DNA of 64,000 nucleotides from DASUNQ01 sp044866775 (GTDB taxonomy: Bacteria; Acidobacteriota; Thermoanaerobaculia; Multivoradales; UBA5704). The notes below the pieces were generated by a model. It had not been told where the DNA came from, did not search any database, and saw only the letters and a program-made list of their open reading frames with translations. Shown here one piece after another: positions 1-9,049 of the stretch. Position 1 is the stretch's first letter. Each line of letters opens with the position of its first letter. The stretch covers positions 1-64,000 of the forward strand of contig JBIOUG010000167.1 of NCBI GenBank assembly GCA_044866775.1, given 5' to 3'. The translations under genes and the position numbers were made by a program.

Positions 1-59
1 GCGGCCCGGCCCCGAGCGCCGGGACGCCGGCCGCCGCTCGGGCGAGGGGAGCCGGTTCC

Positions 60-92
60 TCCTTTCGGGTAGGAGAGCCAATCCTTTCGGGT
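60..92. repeat. short direct repeat upstream of first kinase gene
   Basis: The 11-mer TCCTTTCGGGT occurs at 60-70 and again at 82-92, 22 bp apart. The first copy can fold back on itself (TCC...GGA). It lies just before the kinase gene. No function can be assigned; it could be leader or promoter-proximal sequence. The first 59 bases of the window are GC-rich and show no recognisable gene. Confidence 0.4.
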
Positions 93-129
93 GGGGACAC
101 GACCCCGCGGGACGGCGTATACAGAGCGG

Positions 130-2457
130 ATGATGCCCCTTTCGAAGCGGCCCCAGCTCTTCCGTGCGCGCCAGAAGCGGCAGGCGGCGGAGGAGGCCCT
201 GGGCGGCGGGGACCGAGCGCGGGCGATGGAGCTGTTCGCGCGCGCCGGGGAGTGGGGGAAGGCGGCGCGCCTGGCGAGCGAGCTGGGCGACGAGGCCAAG
301 CTGGTCAAGTACTCCCTCATGGCGGTCTTCGGCCGGATCCCCGAAGGCGCCGGCGCCGGCCCGCTGCAGGCGGCCGAGCTCCTCGCCGCCGGCGGCCATC
401 ACGCCGAGGCGCTCCCCCTCTTCGAGCGCGCCCGGGCGTTCCTCCAGGCCGGGCAGTTCGCCGTGGCGCTCAAGCAGCCCCTCCGCGCCGCCGACTACTT
501 CAAGCGCGCGGGCGCCTGGCTGCAGGCGGCGCACTGCCTCGAGGAGGCCGGCAAGCTGAGCGAGGCGCTGCACACCGTCGAGGAGGGGGTGCTGAGCCTC
601 GAGCGGACGGTGAGCGGGACCGCGGCGGGGGCGGCGCGCATCGAGGAGCTCAACCTCGTGCGCTCGGACCTCCTCATGCGGCTCGGCCGCAGCGACGCGG
701 CGGTCGCGCTGCTGCGGTCGATCCCGCCGAGCGCCCGCGCCGCAGCGCTGCTCGAGCGCTCCGGACGCTACACCGAGGCGTTCCAGTTCTACCTCGAGCT
801 CGGCCTGACCGAGGAAGCTTCGCGGGTGGCGGCGCGGTCGCCCAACCGCCAGCGACTGCTGGCGGAGATGTATCTCAAGACCGGCCGCCCCGCCGAGGCC
901 GGCCACGTGTTCGGCAAGCTCGGCCTGGCGCGCGAGGCCGCCGAGGCGTACGCGGCGGCCGAGGAGTGGGCCTGGGCCGCCTCGCGGTGGGAGGCCGCCA
1001 ACGAGCCGGCGCGCGCCGCCGAGGCCTACGAGAAAGCCGGCCGGCCGCGCGACGCCGCCCGCTGCTACGAGGCGGCGGGCTTGCCGCAGCGGGCGGCGGA
1101 GGCCCGTGCCCGCACCCCCGGCGGCATGCCGCAGGCGGCGGACCTGCACCTGCGGCGCGGCCACCCGGTCGAGGTGGCGCAGACCCACCTCGCGGCGGGC
1201 GACACGGCGCGCGCCGCCGCGCTGCTGATGGCGGTGCGGCCGGACGATCCCGGCTACGGCGCGGCCGTCTTCATGCTCGCGCCGCTGCTCATCGACGAAG
1301 GCTTCGGCGACGAGGCGCTCGAGCGCCTGCGCCGCATCCCGGCCGGCATGCCGCCGCAGGTCGAGATCGAGCGCGACTACTGGGAGGGCCGTGCGCTCGA
1401 GGCCATGGCGCGGAGCGAGGCGGCGATGACCTGCTTCGAGCGCGTGCTGACCCGCGACGGGACCTATCGCGATGCGCGGGCGCGACTCGACACGCTGTGG
1501 GGGGCCCTCCACCCCGCGGCGAGCACGGCGCCGGCGACCGCCGCGGCGCCAGGCGCGGCCGAGGCCCCGGCCGCGGCCGAGGCCCCGGCGGCGGCCGATG
1601 CGCCAGCGGTCGGCGCGCGGCTCGCCGACCGCTACGAGATCCTCGCCGAGCTCGGGCGCGGCGGCATGGGGCGGGTGTACAAGGCGAACGACCTGGCGCT
1701 CGGCGAGATCGTGGCGATCAAGACGGTGCTGGCGCCGGCGGGGGGCAACGCCGCCGAGGAGGCGCGCCTGCTGCGCGAGGTCCAGATCTGCCGCCGGATC
1801 AGCCACCCGAACGTCGTCCGCGTGTACGACATCGGGCGCTTCGCCGGCGGCCTCTTCGTCACCATGGAGTACCTCGAGGGGCAGAGCCTCGAGGAGCTGG
1901 CCGCCAAGGAGTCGCCGCTCGGCTTCGCGCGCATCCGCGCGCTGCTGGCCGAGATCGCCGCCGGGCTGCACGAGGCGCACACCCAAGGCGTCGTGCACCG
2001 CGACCTCAAGCCCGGCAACGTCATCGTCACCGCCAGCCGGGTCAAGATCCTCGACTTCGGCATCGCCTCGATGGCCGGCCTCGCGGCGCGGCTCACCCAG
2101 ACGGGCTTCGTCATGGGCTCGCCGATGTACATGTCGCCCGAGCAGATCCTCGGCCGCGAGCTCGACGGCCGCTCCGACCTCTACTCCCTGGGCATCCTCG
2201 CCTACACGCTGATCGCCGGCCGCGAGCCCTTCCAGGCCGAGGACCCCAACGTCCTGGTCCTCAAGCAGCTCCGCGAGGCGCCGCCGGACATCCGTCAGCT
2301 CCGCCCCGAGACCCCCGTCGAGTGGATCCGCCTCCTCGGCCGCCTCCTCGCCAAGAAGACCCACCGCCGCTTCCAGACGGCGCAGGAGGTGGTCGACGCG
2401 CTGGCGGCGCTGCCGGTTTTGACTACCGCGTCGGCACGCTGCCCAGCAGGTACTTGA
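130..2457 (+). CDS. TPR-repeat serine/threonine protein kinase
   Basis: This is a Hanks-type Ser/Thr kinase with an unusual order: a long Ala/Glu-rich TPR-like helical repeat region fills roughly residues 1-470, an Ala/Pro linker follows, and the kinase domain is at the C-terminus (about 501-762 of 775). The glycine loop GRGGMGRVYK, the catalytic HRDLKPGN, DFGIAS and the activation segment GSPMYMSPEQ are all visible, so it should be an active kinase. There is no obvious membrane segment, so it is probably cytoplasmic, with the repeats as a sensing or docking surface. An in-frame GTG at 91 would add 13 residues. The ATG pair at 130/133 was preferred because TATACA at 118-123 lies six bases before it. 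Its 3' end overlaps the convergent Mce gene by 35 bp. Confidence 0.85.
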   Translation: MMPLSKRPQLFRARQKRQAAEEALGGGDRARAMELFARAGEWGKAARLASELGDEAKLVKYSLMAVFGRIPEGAGAGPLQAAELLAAGGHHAEALPLFERARAFLQAGQFAVALKQPLRAADYFKRAGAWLQAAHCLEEAGKLSEALHTVEEGVLSLERTVSGTAAGAARIEELNLVRSDLLMRLGRSDAAVALLRSIPPSARAAALLERSGRYTEAFQFYLELGLTEEASRVAARSPNRQRLLAEMYLKTGRPAEAGHVFGKLGLAREAAEAYAAAEEWAWAASRWEAANEPARAAEAYEKAGRPRDAARCYEAAGLPQRAAEARARTPGGMPQAADLHLRRGHPVEVAQTHLAAGDTARAAALLMAVRPDDPGYGAAVFMLAPLLIDEGFGDEALERLRRIPAGMPPQVEIERDYWEGRALEAMARSEAAMTCFERVLTRDGTYRDARARLDTLWGALHPAASTAPATAAAPGAAEAPAAAEAPAAADAPAVGARLADRYEILAELGRGGMGRVYKANDLALGEIVAIKTVLAPAGGNAAEEARLLREVQICRRISHPNVVRVYDIGRFAGGLFVTMEYLEGQSLEELAAKESPLGFARIRALLAEIAAGLHEAHTQGVVHRDLKPGNVIVTASRVKILDFGIASMAGLAARLTQTGFVMGSPMYMSPEQILGRELDGRSDLYSLGILAYTLIAGREPFQAEDPNVLVLKQLREAPPDIRQLRPETPVEWIRLLGRLLAKKTHRRFQTAQEVVDALAALPVLTTASARCPAGT

Positions 2458-3880
2458 GGTAGTCGTCGCGCCAGCGGATGCCGCCGCCGAAGAAGAGGGA
2501 GTCGTCGTCTTCGAGGAAGTCGTCGTAGCCGCCGGTCAGGAAGAGGTTGGGGTGGAAGCTCCAGCGGGTGGTGAAGCGCAGATGCGGGGCGCGGTCGTCC
2601 TCGCGGTCGAAGTCGAAGGCCTCGAGCGCGAGCCAGAGGCGGCGGTCGAAGAGCGGGTACTCGGCCTGCGCGCCGCCGCTGCCCTCGATCAGCCCGGCCG
2701 CGAGCTGGAGGTCGTGCGGCGCCCGCCAGCCGAAGAGCGCCGAGATCGCCAGCTCGTCCTCCCGCGTCAAGGTCTCGACGGTCTCGGTGGCGGTCGTGCC
2801 GTCGGGGTTGGTGGTGGTGATGCGCTGGGTCTTCGTCTTGGTGTTGCCGCGCGGGCTGTTGGCGATGCCGACGCGATAGAACCGCCGCTCGTCCTTGGGC
2901 GCGATCTCCAGCCGGACCGCCGACTGCGATTCCTCGAGGTCGGCGAGGTAGAAGCCCTCCATCCCGACGTCCACTTGGAAGCGCTGGATGGCGCCGAGCG
3001 TGTTGCTCAGCGTCTCCACCCCGCCCTGGATGCTGTCGAGCGTCGAGATCAACTGGTCGTGCGCGGTCTGGTCGCTCACCAGCTTGCCGATCGTCCCCTC
3101 GCCGCGGGCGATGCGGCCGGTGATCTCGTTCAAGTTCTCGGCCGAGACCTGCAGCCGCTCGGTCAGCGCCCGCACGTTGTCGATGCTGGCGCCGACGTCC
3201 TGCCGGTTCTCGGCCACCAGCTCGGCGATCTGGTTGACGGCCCGCTCCATGTCGCCGGCGAGCCGCGGCAGCTCGCGCGCCAGCGTCCCCGAGAAGCTCT
3301 CGAAGTTGCGCACCGTGGCCGCCACCACGGCCTGATTGCTCTCGACCAGGAGGCGGATCTCGGCGCTCGTCGCCTGCATCTCGCGGAGCACCTCGTGGAG
3401 CGCGCTGCCGAGGTCCTCGCCGGCGAGCGACCCGGTGAGCCCCTGGATCGAGTCGCCGATGCGGTTGATCTTGGCGAGCGCCTCGTCGAAGGTGACCGGC
3501 GTCTCGCCCGGCAGCACGGCGCCCTCAGGCAGCGGCGGCGCGCCGGCGGGGCCGGGGATGATCTCGACGTACTTGTCGCCGAGGAGGCCCATGTTGGCGA
3601 CGCGCGCCCGCGTGCCGGCGGTGAGCGCGAGCGGCTTCTCGAGCAGGATTCCGACGCGCGCCTGCCGCCCCGCAAGCTCGATGCCGTCGACCCGCCCCAC
3701 CCGCACGCCGGCCACCCGCACCGCCGCCTGGTCGTCGAGGCCGGCGACGTTGCGGAACTGCGCCGCCAGCCGCGCCTCCTCGCCGCCGAAGAGCGAGAGG
3801 TCCTCCACCTTGAGGATGAAGAACGCGATCACGAGCAGACAGACGGTCGCGAAGATCCCCACCTTGACGGCTTGACTCAT
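2423..3880 (-). CDS. MlaD-family Mce (mammalian cell entry) lipid-transport protein
   Basis: This is the substrate-binding component of a Mla/Mce phospholipid transporter, anchored in the inner membrane and projecting into the periplasm. An uncleaved N-terminal membrane helix (about residues 7-24) is followed by an Mce domain (about 38-112) containing RVAGVRVGRV and LLGDKYVEI. A long helical coiled-coil stretch comes next (about 130-300). The last 170 residues look beta-rich, and the protein ends in a YLKYLLGS tail. At 485 aa it is much longer than Escherichia coli MlaD (183 aa), because of the coiled coil and the beta-rich C-terminus. The likely partners MlaE and MlaF lie about 6 kb away at 9803-11437, not next to it. 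Confidence 0.85.
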   Translation of the reverse strand: MSQAVKVGIFATVCLLVIAFFILKVEDLSLFGGEEARLAAQFRNVAGLDDQAAVRVAGVRVGRVDGIELAGRQARVGILLEKPLALTAGTRARVANMGLLGDKYVEIIPGPAGAPPLPEGAVLPGETPVTFDEALAKINRIGDSIQGLTGSLAGEDLGSALHEVLREMQATSAEIRLLVESNQAVVAATVRNFESFSGTLARELPRLAGDMERAVNQIAELVAENRQDVGASIDNVRALTERLQVSAENLNEITGRIARGEGTIGKLVSDQTAHDQLISTLDSIQGGVETLSNTLGAIQRFQVDVGMEGFYLADLEESQSAVRLEIAPKDERRFYRVGIANSPRGNTKTKTQRITTTNPDGTTATETVETLTREDELAISALFGWRAPHDLQLAAGLIEGSGGAQAEYPLFDRRLWLALEAFDFDREDDRAPHLRFTTRWSFHPNLFLTGGYDDFLEDDDSLFFGGGIRWRDDYLKYLLGSVPTR

Positions 3881-3972
3881 GCCCTGGCTCCGCGCGTCGT
3901 TGGCGCCGGTCGGTCGAGGTAAAGAGACAAAGACAAAGAAATTCAGGTAAGGGGGCGGCGTACTTGTCCCCC

Positions 3973-4003
3973 GGGGCGGAGGCGAACTCCGTCCCCCACA
4001 TGG
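3973..4003. repeat. short inverted-repeat element, partial copy of the 4937-4995 hairpin
   Basis: The pattern GGGCGGAG, four bases, CTCCGTCCC, then a CAC-TGG-like tail matches the 3' half of the hairpin at 4966-4994 inside the next gene. The two arms pair with each other imperfectly. It lies in the intergenic region between the divergent Mce and membrane-protein genes. The rest of that gap (3881-4104) shows no gene. Confidence 0.45.
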
Positions 4004-4104
4004 CTTCGGAGCCTATCAGGGCCTCGGCGGGCGATCGTGCAGGGCGGAGCTCGTCGCCGCCCACCGGCTGGCGGAGGAGTTGCGTAGACTCCGCGGACTC
4101 CGAC

Positions 4105-6381
4105 ATGAGCCCGCTCGCCAGCTCTCCGGCCGTCTTGCCGCGCCTTGTCCGCCTGCGCCGTGCTCTCGCCGGTCTCGCGCCGGCGCTGCCGCTGCTCGCC
4201 GTGCCGGCGCTCCTCGCCTCGACCTCGGATGAGGTCGCAGTCCCGCCGAGGGTACCCGTCCTCCTCGCGGCTGTACTCGTCTTCGCGGCGCTCGCGGGCA
4301 GGGGCGGCCCGCGCCCCCGCCCTTGGCTGGACCTGCCGCTCGCCGCCGTCCTGGGACTCGCCGCCGGGCACATCCTGTTGGCGCCGGGGCTGCCGCGGGC
4401 CCACGACACGATTACCCATCTCTGGGGCATTGCGGCGGTGGCGCGGGAGGTCGCGGCCGGCGAGCTGCTGCCGCGCTGGGTGCACGGGCTCGGCCTGGGC
4501 ATTCCGCTCCTCCAGTTCTACGGCCCGGGGAGCTTTCTCGCGCCGTTGGCTCTGTCCCTCGCCGGCGCCGGCCCGGCGGCCGCGCTCTCGGGCGGTCTCG
4601 CGATCCTCGGCGCGCTGGCGGCGATCAGCATGTACGTCGCCGCCGCGCGCTGGACCGGCGACCGCCGTGCCGCCCTGGTCGCCGCCGCGGCCTACGCCTT
4701 CGCCCCGTACCGCCTGCTCGACAGCCACTACCGCGCCGCGCTCGGCGAGTGCGCGGGGCTCGCGCTGCTGCCGCTGGTCTTCGTGTTCTGCCTGGAAGCC
4801 GCGCGTCAGGGAGGCGGCCGCCGGTTGGCTGCTGCCGCGGTCACGTGGGCGCTAGCCCTCGTCACGCATCCGCTGAGCGCGCTCCTCGCGGCGTTAGGGC
4901 TACTGCTCTGGATGGGCGTGGAGCAACTAACGTCTCCAGGTGGGGAGGCGGCTGGTCTGCACTCTGGGCGGAGACCAGCTCCGTCCCTACCTGGAAATTC
5001 TGGAAGTTCAGCTCAGCGGACGGGGCACCATTGGCCGAGCCTTGCTGGGCGCGCTCTCGTCCGCGGGCTCATGCGACTCGCCGGCGTCTGGGCGCTCGGC
5101 GCGGCGCTGGCCGCGTTCTTCGTCGTGCCGTTCGCGGTCGAGCTCCGGAACGTCGAGGTAGCGGGCGTGGCGCGCGGCGAGCAGCGGCAGCTCTTCGTGG
5201 CGCACGGCCTCGCGCCGCGGGAGCTGTGGCAGCGGCGGCTGTGGTCGCGCCTCTACCTGAGCGAGCACGCGGGGACCGCCGCAGCCACCAGCGGCGAGGA
5301 GATGCCGTTCTACCTGGGTCTCGTCCTGCTCTCGCTGGCGCCGCTCGCCGCCCTGCGACGGTCGCCTGAAACCGCCGCCCGACACGCTCTCCCGCCGGCC
5401 GCGGCCGGGGGGCCGCCGCCACGCGCGCCTTTCGGTCTCCTCGCCCTGCTCGCCGTCGCGCTCGCCCTCTCGCTGCGGCCGGTCGCCGCGGCGGTCTCGC
5501 CCGTCGCGCCGCCCCTCGCGGTCTTGCAGTTCCCGTGGCGCTTCCTCGGCCTCGCCACCTTCGCCGCCGCCGCCGCGGCCGGCTTCGCCGCCGCGCACCT
5601 CCTCGCGCGGTGGCGCCACCGCCGTTGGCTGGCGGCGCTTGTGCCCGGTGCCCTCGCCGCGCTGCTGATCCTCGACGCCGCCCCCTACACCGGCGCCGCC
5701 GAGTGGCTGCCGCCCTACGCGGGCCTCGTCCGCATCCGCTGGCCGGCCGGGCGGCCCTGGCACCCCGAGGGCCGCGCGCGGCTCGAGCCGGTCGCTCCTC
5801 CCTACCCCGCCCGTGTCGCCGGCTACTTCCTGCCGCCGCCGGAGCCCGGCGCCGCCGTCTCTCTCTTCTGCTGCGCCTATCCGGAGTACGTGACGCCGGC
5901 CGTGCGGCAGGCGTTCTTCCCGCCGCGCGACCGCAGCGTCCTCGCCCGTGCCGGCGTCGGCCTCGCCGCCTGGGAGACCGGGCCGCTCGAGCGCCTGCGC
6001 CCGCGCCCCTACGCCTTCTGGCGCCCGGCCGGCGGCGGTCGTCTTCGCCCCCGCCCCGCCCACCGCGCGCGCGGTGAGATCACGGTCGCGCTCGACGGCC
6101 GGCCGGGAACGCTCGTCGTCCTCGAGCAGGACTATCCCGGCTGGCGCGTGTGGACGCCGGAAGGTTGGCGTGACATCCAACCCACCCGCGCCGGGCTGCT
6201 ACAGACCGCGGCCGCCGCCGGCCAGCGTGAGGCGCGCTTCCGCTTCGGCGGTACCTGGGACCGCACGGCGGGGGCGCTCCTCTCCGCTGTCACGCTGGTG
6301 GGGCTCATCGCGGCGCACCTCAGACCAGATACCGGTTCCAGCCGCCGAAGCGCTGGGCGATTCGCCCGCGGCGAACGCTGA
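4105..6381 (+). CDS. large multi-pass membrane protein (PTPS-related/YfhO-like), with embedded DNA hairpin
   Basis: This is an integral membrane protein of about 758 aa with at least ten hydrophobic segments spread over its length, then a soluble beta-rich C-terminal portion. An early H-DT-THLWG motif and the FAPYRLLDSHYRAALGE segment resemble membrane proteins annotated as 6-pyruvoyl-tetrahydropterin-synthase-related or as glycosyltransferase-like. The enzymatic activity is unknown. The ATG at 4105 is preferred over upstream in-frame starts back to 3964, because the hydrophobic region begins soon after it and the 47 upstream residues look non-coding. About 50 residues after position 270 (near bases 4920-5070) are low-complexity Gly/Ser/Pro, unlike the flanking helices. 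They coincide with a long DNA hairpin. The 3' end overlaps the convergent VKOR gene by 62 bp. Confidence 0.7.
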   Translation: MSPLASSPAVLPRLVRLRRALAGLAPALPLLAVPALLASTSDEVAVPPRVPVLLAAVLVFAALAGRGGPRPRPWLDLPLAAVLGLAAGHILLAPGLPRAHDTITHLWGIAAVAREVAAGELLPRWVHGLGLGIPLLQFYGPGSFLAPLALSLAGAGPAAALSGGLAILGALAAISMYVAAARWTGDRRAALVAAAAYAFAPYRLLDSHYRAALGECAGLALLPLVFVFCLEAARQGGGRRLAAAAVTWALALVTHPLSALLAALGLLLWMGVEQLTSPGGEAAGLHSGRRPAPSLPGNSGSSAQRTGHHWPSLAGRALVRGLMRLAGVWALGAALAAFFVVPFAVELRNVEVAGVARGEQRQLFVAHGLAPRELWQRRLWSRLYLSEHAGTAAATSGEEMPFYLGLVLLSLAPLAALRRSPETAARHALPPAAAGGPPPRAPFGLLALLAVALALSLRPVAAAVSPVAPPLAVLQFPWRFLGLATFAAAAAAGFAAAHLLARWRHRRWLAALVPGALAALLILDAAPYTGAAEWLPPYAGLVRIRWPAGRPWHPEGRARLEPVAPPYPARVAGYFLPPPEPGAAVSLFCCAYPEYVTPAVRQAFFPPRDRSVLARAGVGLAAWETGPLERLRPRPYAFWRPAGGGRLRPRPAHRARGEITVALDGRPGTLVVLEQDYPGWRVWTPEGWRDIQPTRAGLLQTAAAAGQREARFRFGGTWDRTAGALLSAVTLVGLIAAHLRPDTGSSRRSAGRFARGER
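4937..4995. repeat. 59-bp imperfect inverted repeat inside a membrane-protein gene
   Basis: Two 23-base arms (4937-4959 and 4973-4995) pair at 19 of 23 positions, with G-T wobbles at two of the mismatches, around a 13-base loop. The inner arms CTGGTCT and AGACCAG are perfect. The element is read through in frame and encodes a low-complexity loop. A partial copy of its 3' half is at 3973-4003. Confidence 0.6.
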
Positions 6382-7663
6382 GGGCGACCACGGCGGCGCC
6401 GATCAGGACGTCGTTCCAGCGTGACGCGCCGGTGTGCCCGGAGAGCAGCCAGGGCGCCACCACGATCCACAGGCCGATGGGGACGTTGAGCAAGCGTGCG
6501 GGGCGGGCGACCTCGCCGAAGGCGATCACCGCCCAGGTGACCACCAGCGCGCCCGCCAGATGGTCGCTGTCGGCGGCGGCCCCCGTGATACCGAGCACCG
6601 CCGGGCTGGCCATCAGCCAGAGGCCCAGCAGCGCGCCAGCCAGCAGGTTCCAGGGGACGTTGGTCAGCTCCATCGCGGCGACGATGCGGACAGCCGTCGA
6701 CCGGTGAGGCCGCTGCTCGCTGGCCGGTGACGCGGCCGGCGCCGCCGTCCGGTACTGCTCCAGCGTGCCGCCGATCCAGAAAGTCCGCCACAGGGGCTTG
6801 CCCTCACGCCGCGCGCCGGCGAGGAACTGGCCCATGGCCACGACTTCGTCGAGGGCCGGCGCGATCATGATCAGCATCGCCGCCGCCGTCACCAGGCAGA
6901 GCGTGCACCAGGCGCCGACGGCGATGGGCTGGAGGATCACCAGCACGATGCTGACGATGCCCAGCGGCACGACCAGGAAGCCGAACATCAGGACCATCCA
7001 CGGCATCGTGCGCCAGCGCTTGCGATCGCCCATGAAGCCGGACAGCGCTTCGAGCAGGTAGGAGACGGCGCCGAGCCCGGCGTCGGAGATCGGCCAGGCC
7101 TTCGACACCTCCGAGTCGAGCACCCGCCGCGTACCGTCGCCGAAGAACGGGTCCGACGGCCACGCGACGTGCCCGAGCTGGTAGGCGGCCAGGTATCGCG
7201 ACAGGAAGAACCCGACGAGCGCCATCGCGATGATCGGCCCGCGCTGCAGCCAGTCCGAGGGGTTGTACGACCACCCTGGCGGCGTGTCGGGCCCCGGCGC
7301 CATCATGACTTCGTGGTGCGCGCGGCTGGGCATCATCGGGATGAGCACCGAGAAGGCGATGACCAGCGCCCCGACGAGGGTGTCGTTGGCATAGGCGCCG
7401 GCGTCGCGGGTCCAGAAGACGAGCGGGGCGAACAGTAGCCAGATGCCGGCCAAGCAGAGGGCCCAGCGGGCCAGGTCGAAGCGGGGGAAGAGCGTCAGGA
7501 TGCCGAGGATGACGATAAGGGCGCCGGTGGCGACGTCGCTCCAGATCATCGCCGCGTCGCGGTAGCCGAGCGTGGCGGGGCTGGCGAGCAGCCAGACGCC
7601 GAGAACGATGTTGCCGAAGTCACGCCAGATCCACTGGCGCAGCATCGCGGAGTGATCGGTCAC
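6320..7663 (-). CDS. vitamin K epoxide reductase-like membrane protein with SPW repeats
   Basis: This is a polytopic inner-membrane protein of about 447 aa. An N-terminal SPW module contains the WLLASPATLGY-type signature. A central VKOR-like four-helix domain carries the redox motif WCTLC (Cys near residues 249 and 252). A second SPW module (WLMASPAVLG) is at the C-terminus. VKOR homologues reoxidise periplasmic disulfide-forming thioredoxins using quinone; here no DsbA partner is adjacent. The GTG at 7663 overlaps the stop of the upstream epimerase as GTGA, indicating translational coupling. An ATG at 7645 is an alternative. A longer in-frame extension to 8380 was rejected because it only mirrors the epimerase gene in another frame. 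Confidence 0.8.
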   Translation of the reverse strand: MTDHSAMLRQWIWRDFGNIVLGVWLLASPATLGYRDAAMIWSDVATGALIVILGILTLFPRFDLARWALCLAGIWLLFAPLVFWTRDAGAYANDTLVGALVIAFSVLIPMMPSRAHHEVMMAPGPDTPPGWSYNPSDWLQRGPIIAMALVGFFLSRYLAAYQLGHVAWPSDPFFGDGTRRVLDSEVSKAWPISDAGLGAVSYLLEALSGFMGDRKRWRTMPWMVLMFGFLVVPLGIVSIVLVILQPIAVGAWCTLCLVTAAAMLIMIAPALDEVVAMGQFLAGARREGKPLWRTFWIGGTLEQYRTAAPAASPASEQRPHRSTAVRIVAAMELTNVPWNLLAGALLGLWLMASPAVLGITGAAADSDHLAGALVVTWAVIAFGEVARPARLLNVPIGLWIVVAPWLLSGHTGASRWNDVLIGAAVVALSVRRGRIAQRFGGWNRYLV

Positions 7664-8766
7664 CAGCCGCTGGTGCGTCCGGCGAGCGCGGCCGGCTCGG
7701 GCACGGGCGGCTCGCCTTCGAGCTTGTTCAGGTGATACCAGCCCGCCGGACCGGCGGTGAGCGCGGCGACCATCGTCGGCAGCGTGTCGCGCAGGTTGCG
7801 CCGCGGCTGCCAGCCGAGGAGCGTGCGGGCGCGCGTGACGTCCAGCGCGTAATGGTCGTCCGCGAGGTCGATCATCCACGGCTTGATGAAGGGCTCTTCG
7901 ATGCCCGGGATCTTGTCCTGCACCCAGGCGCCGGCCTTGGCGACGGCCTTGGGAATCTGTCGCGTCCCCCATTCCGCCTCGCCATGGAGCAACTTCGCCA
8001 GGCTGCGCTGCAGCTCTTCGTAGCTCAAGGGCTCCGGCTCGCCGATCAGCATCACCGCTTCGGCGGGCAGCTCGGCGCGGCGCGCGACTACCGCCGCGAG
8101 CGCGGCGAGGACGTCGTCCAGGTGCACGAACGATTGCCCGGTCGAGGTGTCGCCGGGAAACACGTGGGCGGTGAGTCGCCGCTCGTAGATGCGCTGGATC
8201 TGGTGCGCCAGGGGGAGCGACTGACAGCGGTCGGTATAGACGCCAGCGATGCGCAGGAGCACGACCGGGATGCCCGCCCGCTCGGCCTGGAGAAGACGCT
8301 CGGTGCGGAGCTTCGATTCCGGGTAGTCCCATTTCGGCTCGAGCGGCCACTGCTCGTCGATGTGCTGCCCCGGCTGGCACGGCGCCCGGACCAGCATCGT
8401 GCTCGAGAAGACGAGCTGCCCGACCCGGAAGTCGCGCAGCCCGCGCAGCAAGCGCTCGGTGCCGCGCACCGTGACCTCCTCGTACAACGGGCTCGGCTCA
8501 CCGGAGAAGTCGTAGTACGCCGCGAGGTGGATGACAGACGCGATGCGGTCGCCGAAGCTGCTGCGCACCCGCGCCAGCGCCGCGGACACGCTGGCGTCGG
8601 AGGTGACGTCGCAGGGCACGTTCTCGACCTCCGGAGGTGGCGGCGGCTCACCCGGCCGGTCGAGGCCTGCGACCCGATAGCCGCCCTCCACCAGCGCGGC
8701 ACAGACGGCGCGGCCGATGAATCCGCTGCTGCCGGTGACGATGATCACGTCGTTCTCGCTGCTCAC
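7660..8766 (-). CDS. NAD(P)-dependent epimerase/dehydratase (extended SDR)
   Basis: This is an extended short-chain dehydrogenase/reductase of 368 aa. The N-terminal Rossmann signature TGSSGFIG (about residues 11-18) binds NAD(P). A DxxD-like stretch follows, and the catalytic tyrosine/lysine pair appears as YPESK near residue 145. The family includes nucleotide-sugar epimerases and 3-beta-hydroxysteroid-type enzymes; the substrate cannot be told from sequence. Its stop overlaps the VKOR gene start by four bases, so the two are probably one transcript. The start is supported by GAAGGAGGCACGTGAG on the coding strand just before the ATG. Confidence 0.85.
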   Translation of the reverse strand: MSSENDVIIVTGSSGFIGRAVCAALVEGGYRVAGLDRPGEPPPPPEVENVPCDVTSDASVSAALARVRSSFGDRIASVIHLAAYYDFSGEPSPLYEEVTVRGTERLLRGLRDFRVGQLVFSSTMLVRAPCQPGQHIDEQWPLEPKWDYPESKLRTERLLQAERAGIPVVLLRIAGVYTDRCQSLPLAHQIQRIYERRLTAHVFPGDTSTGQSFVHLDDVLAALAAVVARRAELPAEAVMLIGEPEPLSYEELQRSLAKLLHGEAEWGTRQIPKAVAKAGAWVQDKIPGIEEPFIKPWMIDLADDHYALDVTRARTLLGWQPRRNLRDTLPTMVAALTAGPAGWYHLNKLEGEPPVPEPAALAGRTSGW

Positions 8767-8925
8767 GTGCCTCCTTCCTCACGAGCGTCGCCCGCACCCC
8801 GCCCACGCGCTCGCTGGTGCATGACACGTGCCGATCGGCGCCGGATCTCGTGAGTCCGCCGTCCCGCCGCGGCGAGCCCTGCATTGCATCGCCGCGCTGC
8901 TCGGCATGGTCATCCCTCTACCGGC

Positions 8926-9021
8926 TCAGCCGGTCACGTCGTCGCGATGGGCGTAGTGCCGCAGCGTGCCGGCCAGCTCCTGACCGGCCTGGCGGCGGTC
9001 GGCAAAGAGGCCCCTGTTCAT
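8926..9021 (-). pseudogene. N-terminal remnant of a phosphoribosyltransferase gene
   Basis: A 31-codon frame with a good GGAGGAGG ribosome-binding site reads MNRGLFADRRQAGQELAGTL and stops after HRDDVTG. The FADRR-AG-LA pattern followed by RDDV is the usual beginning of bacterial phosphoribosyltransferase-domain proteins, which normally continue with LPRGGVP and about 200 more residues. Nothing recognisable follows, so the gene appears truncated by deletion. The assignment rests on a short stretch. A genuine small protein cannot be excluded because the translation signals are intact. Confidence 0.45.
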
Positions 9022-9049
9022 GATGCCTCCTCCGGCTGCGGTGGCACGA

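Noticed and set aside
7664..8380. N-terminal extension of the VKOR gene
   Set aside because: It is antisense-free but overlaps the epimerase gene in another frame, is Arg/Ala-rich and has no hydrophobic or family sequence.
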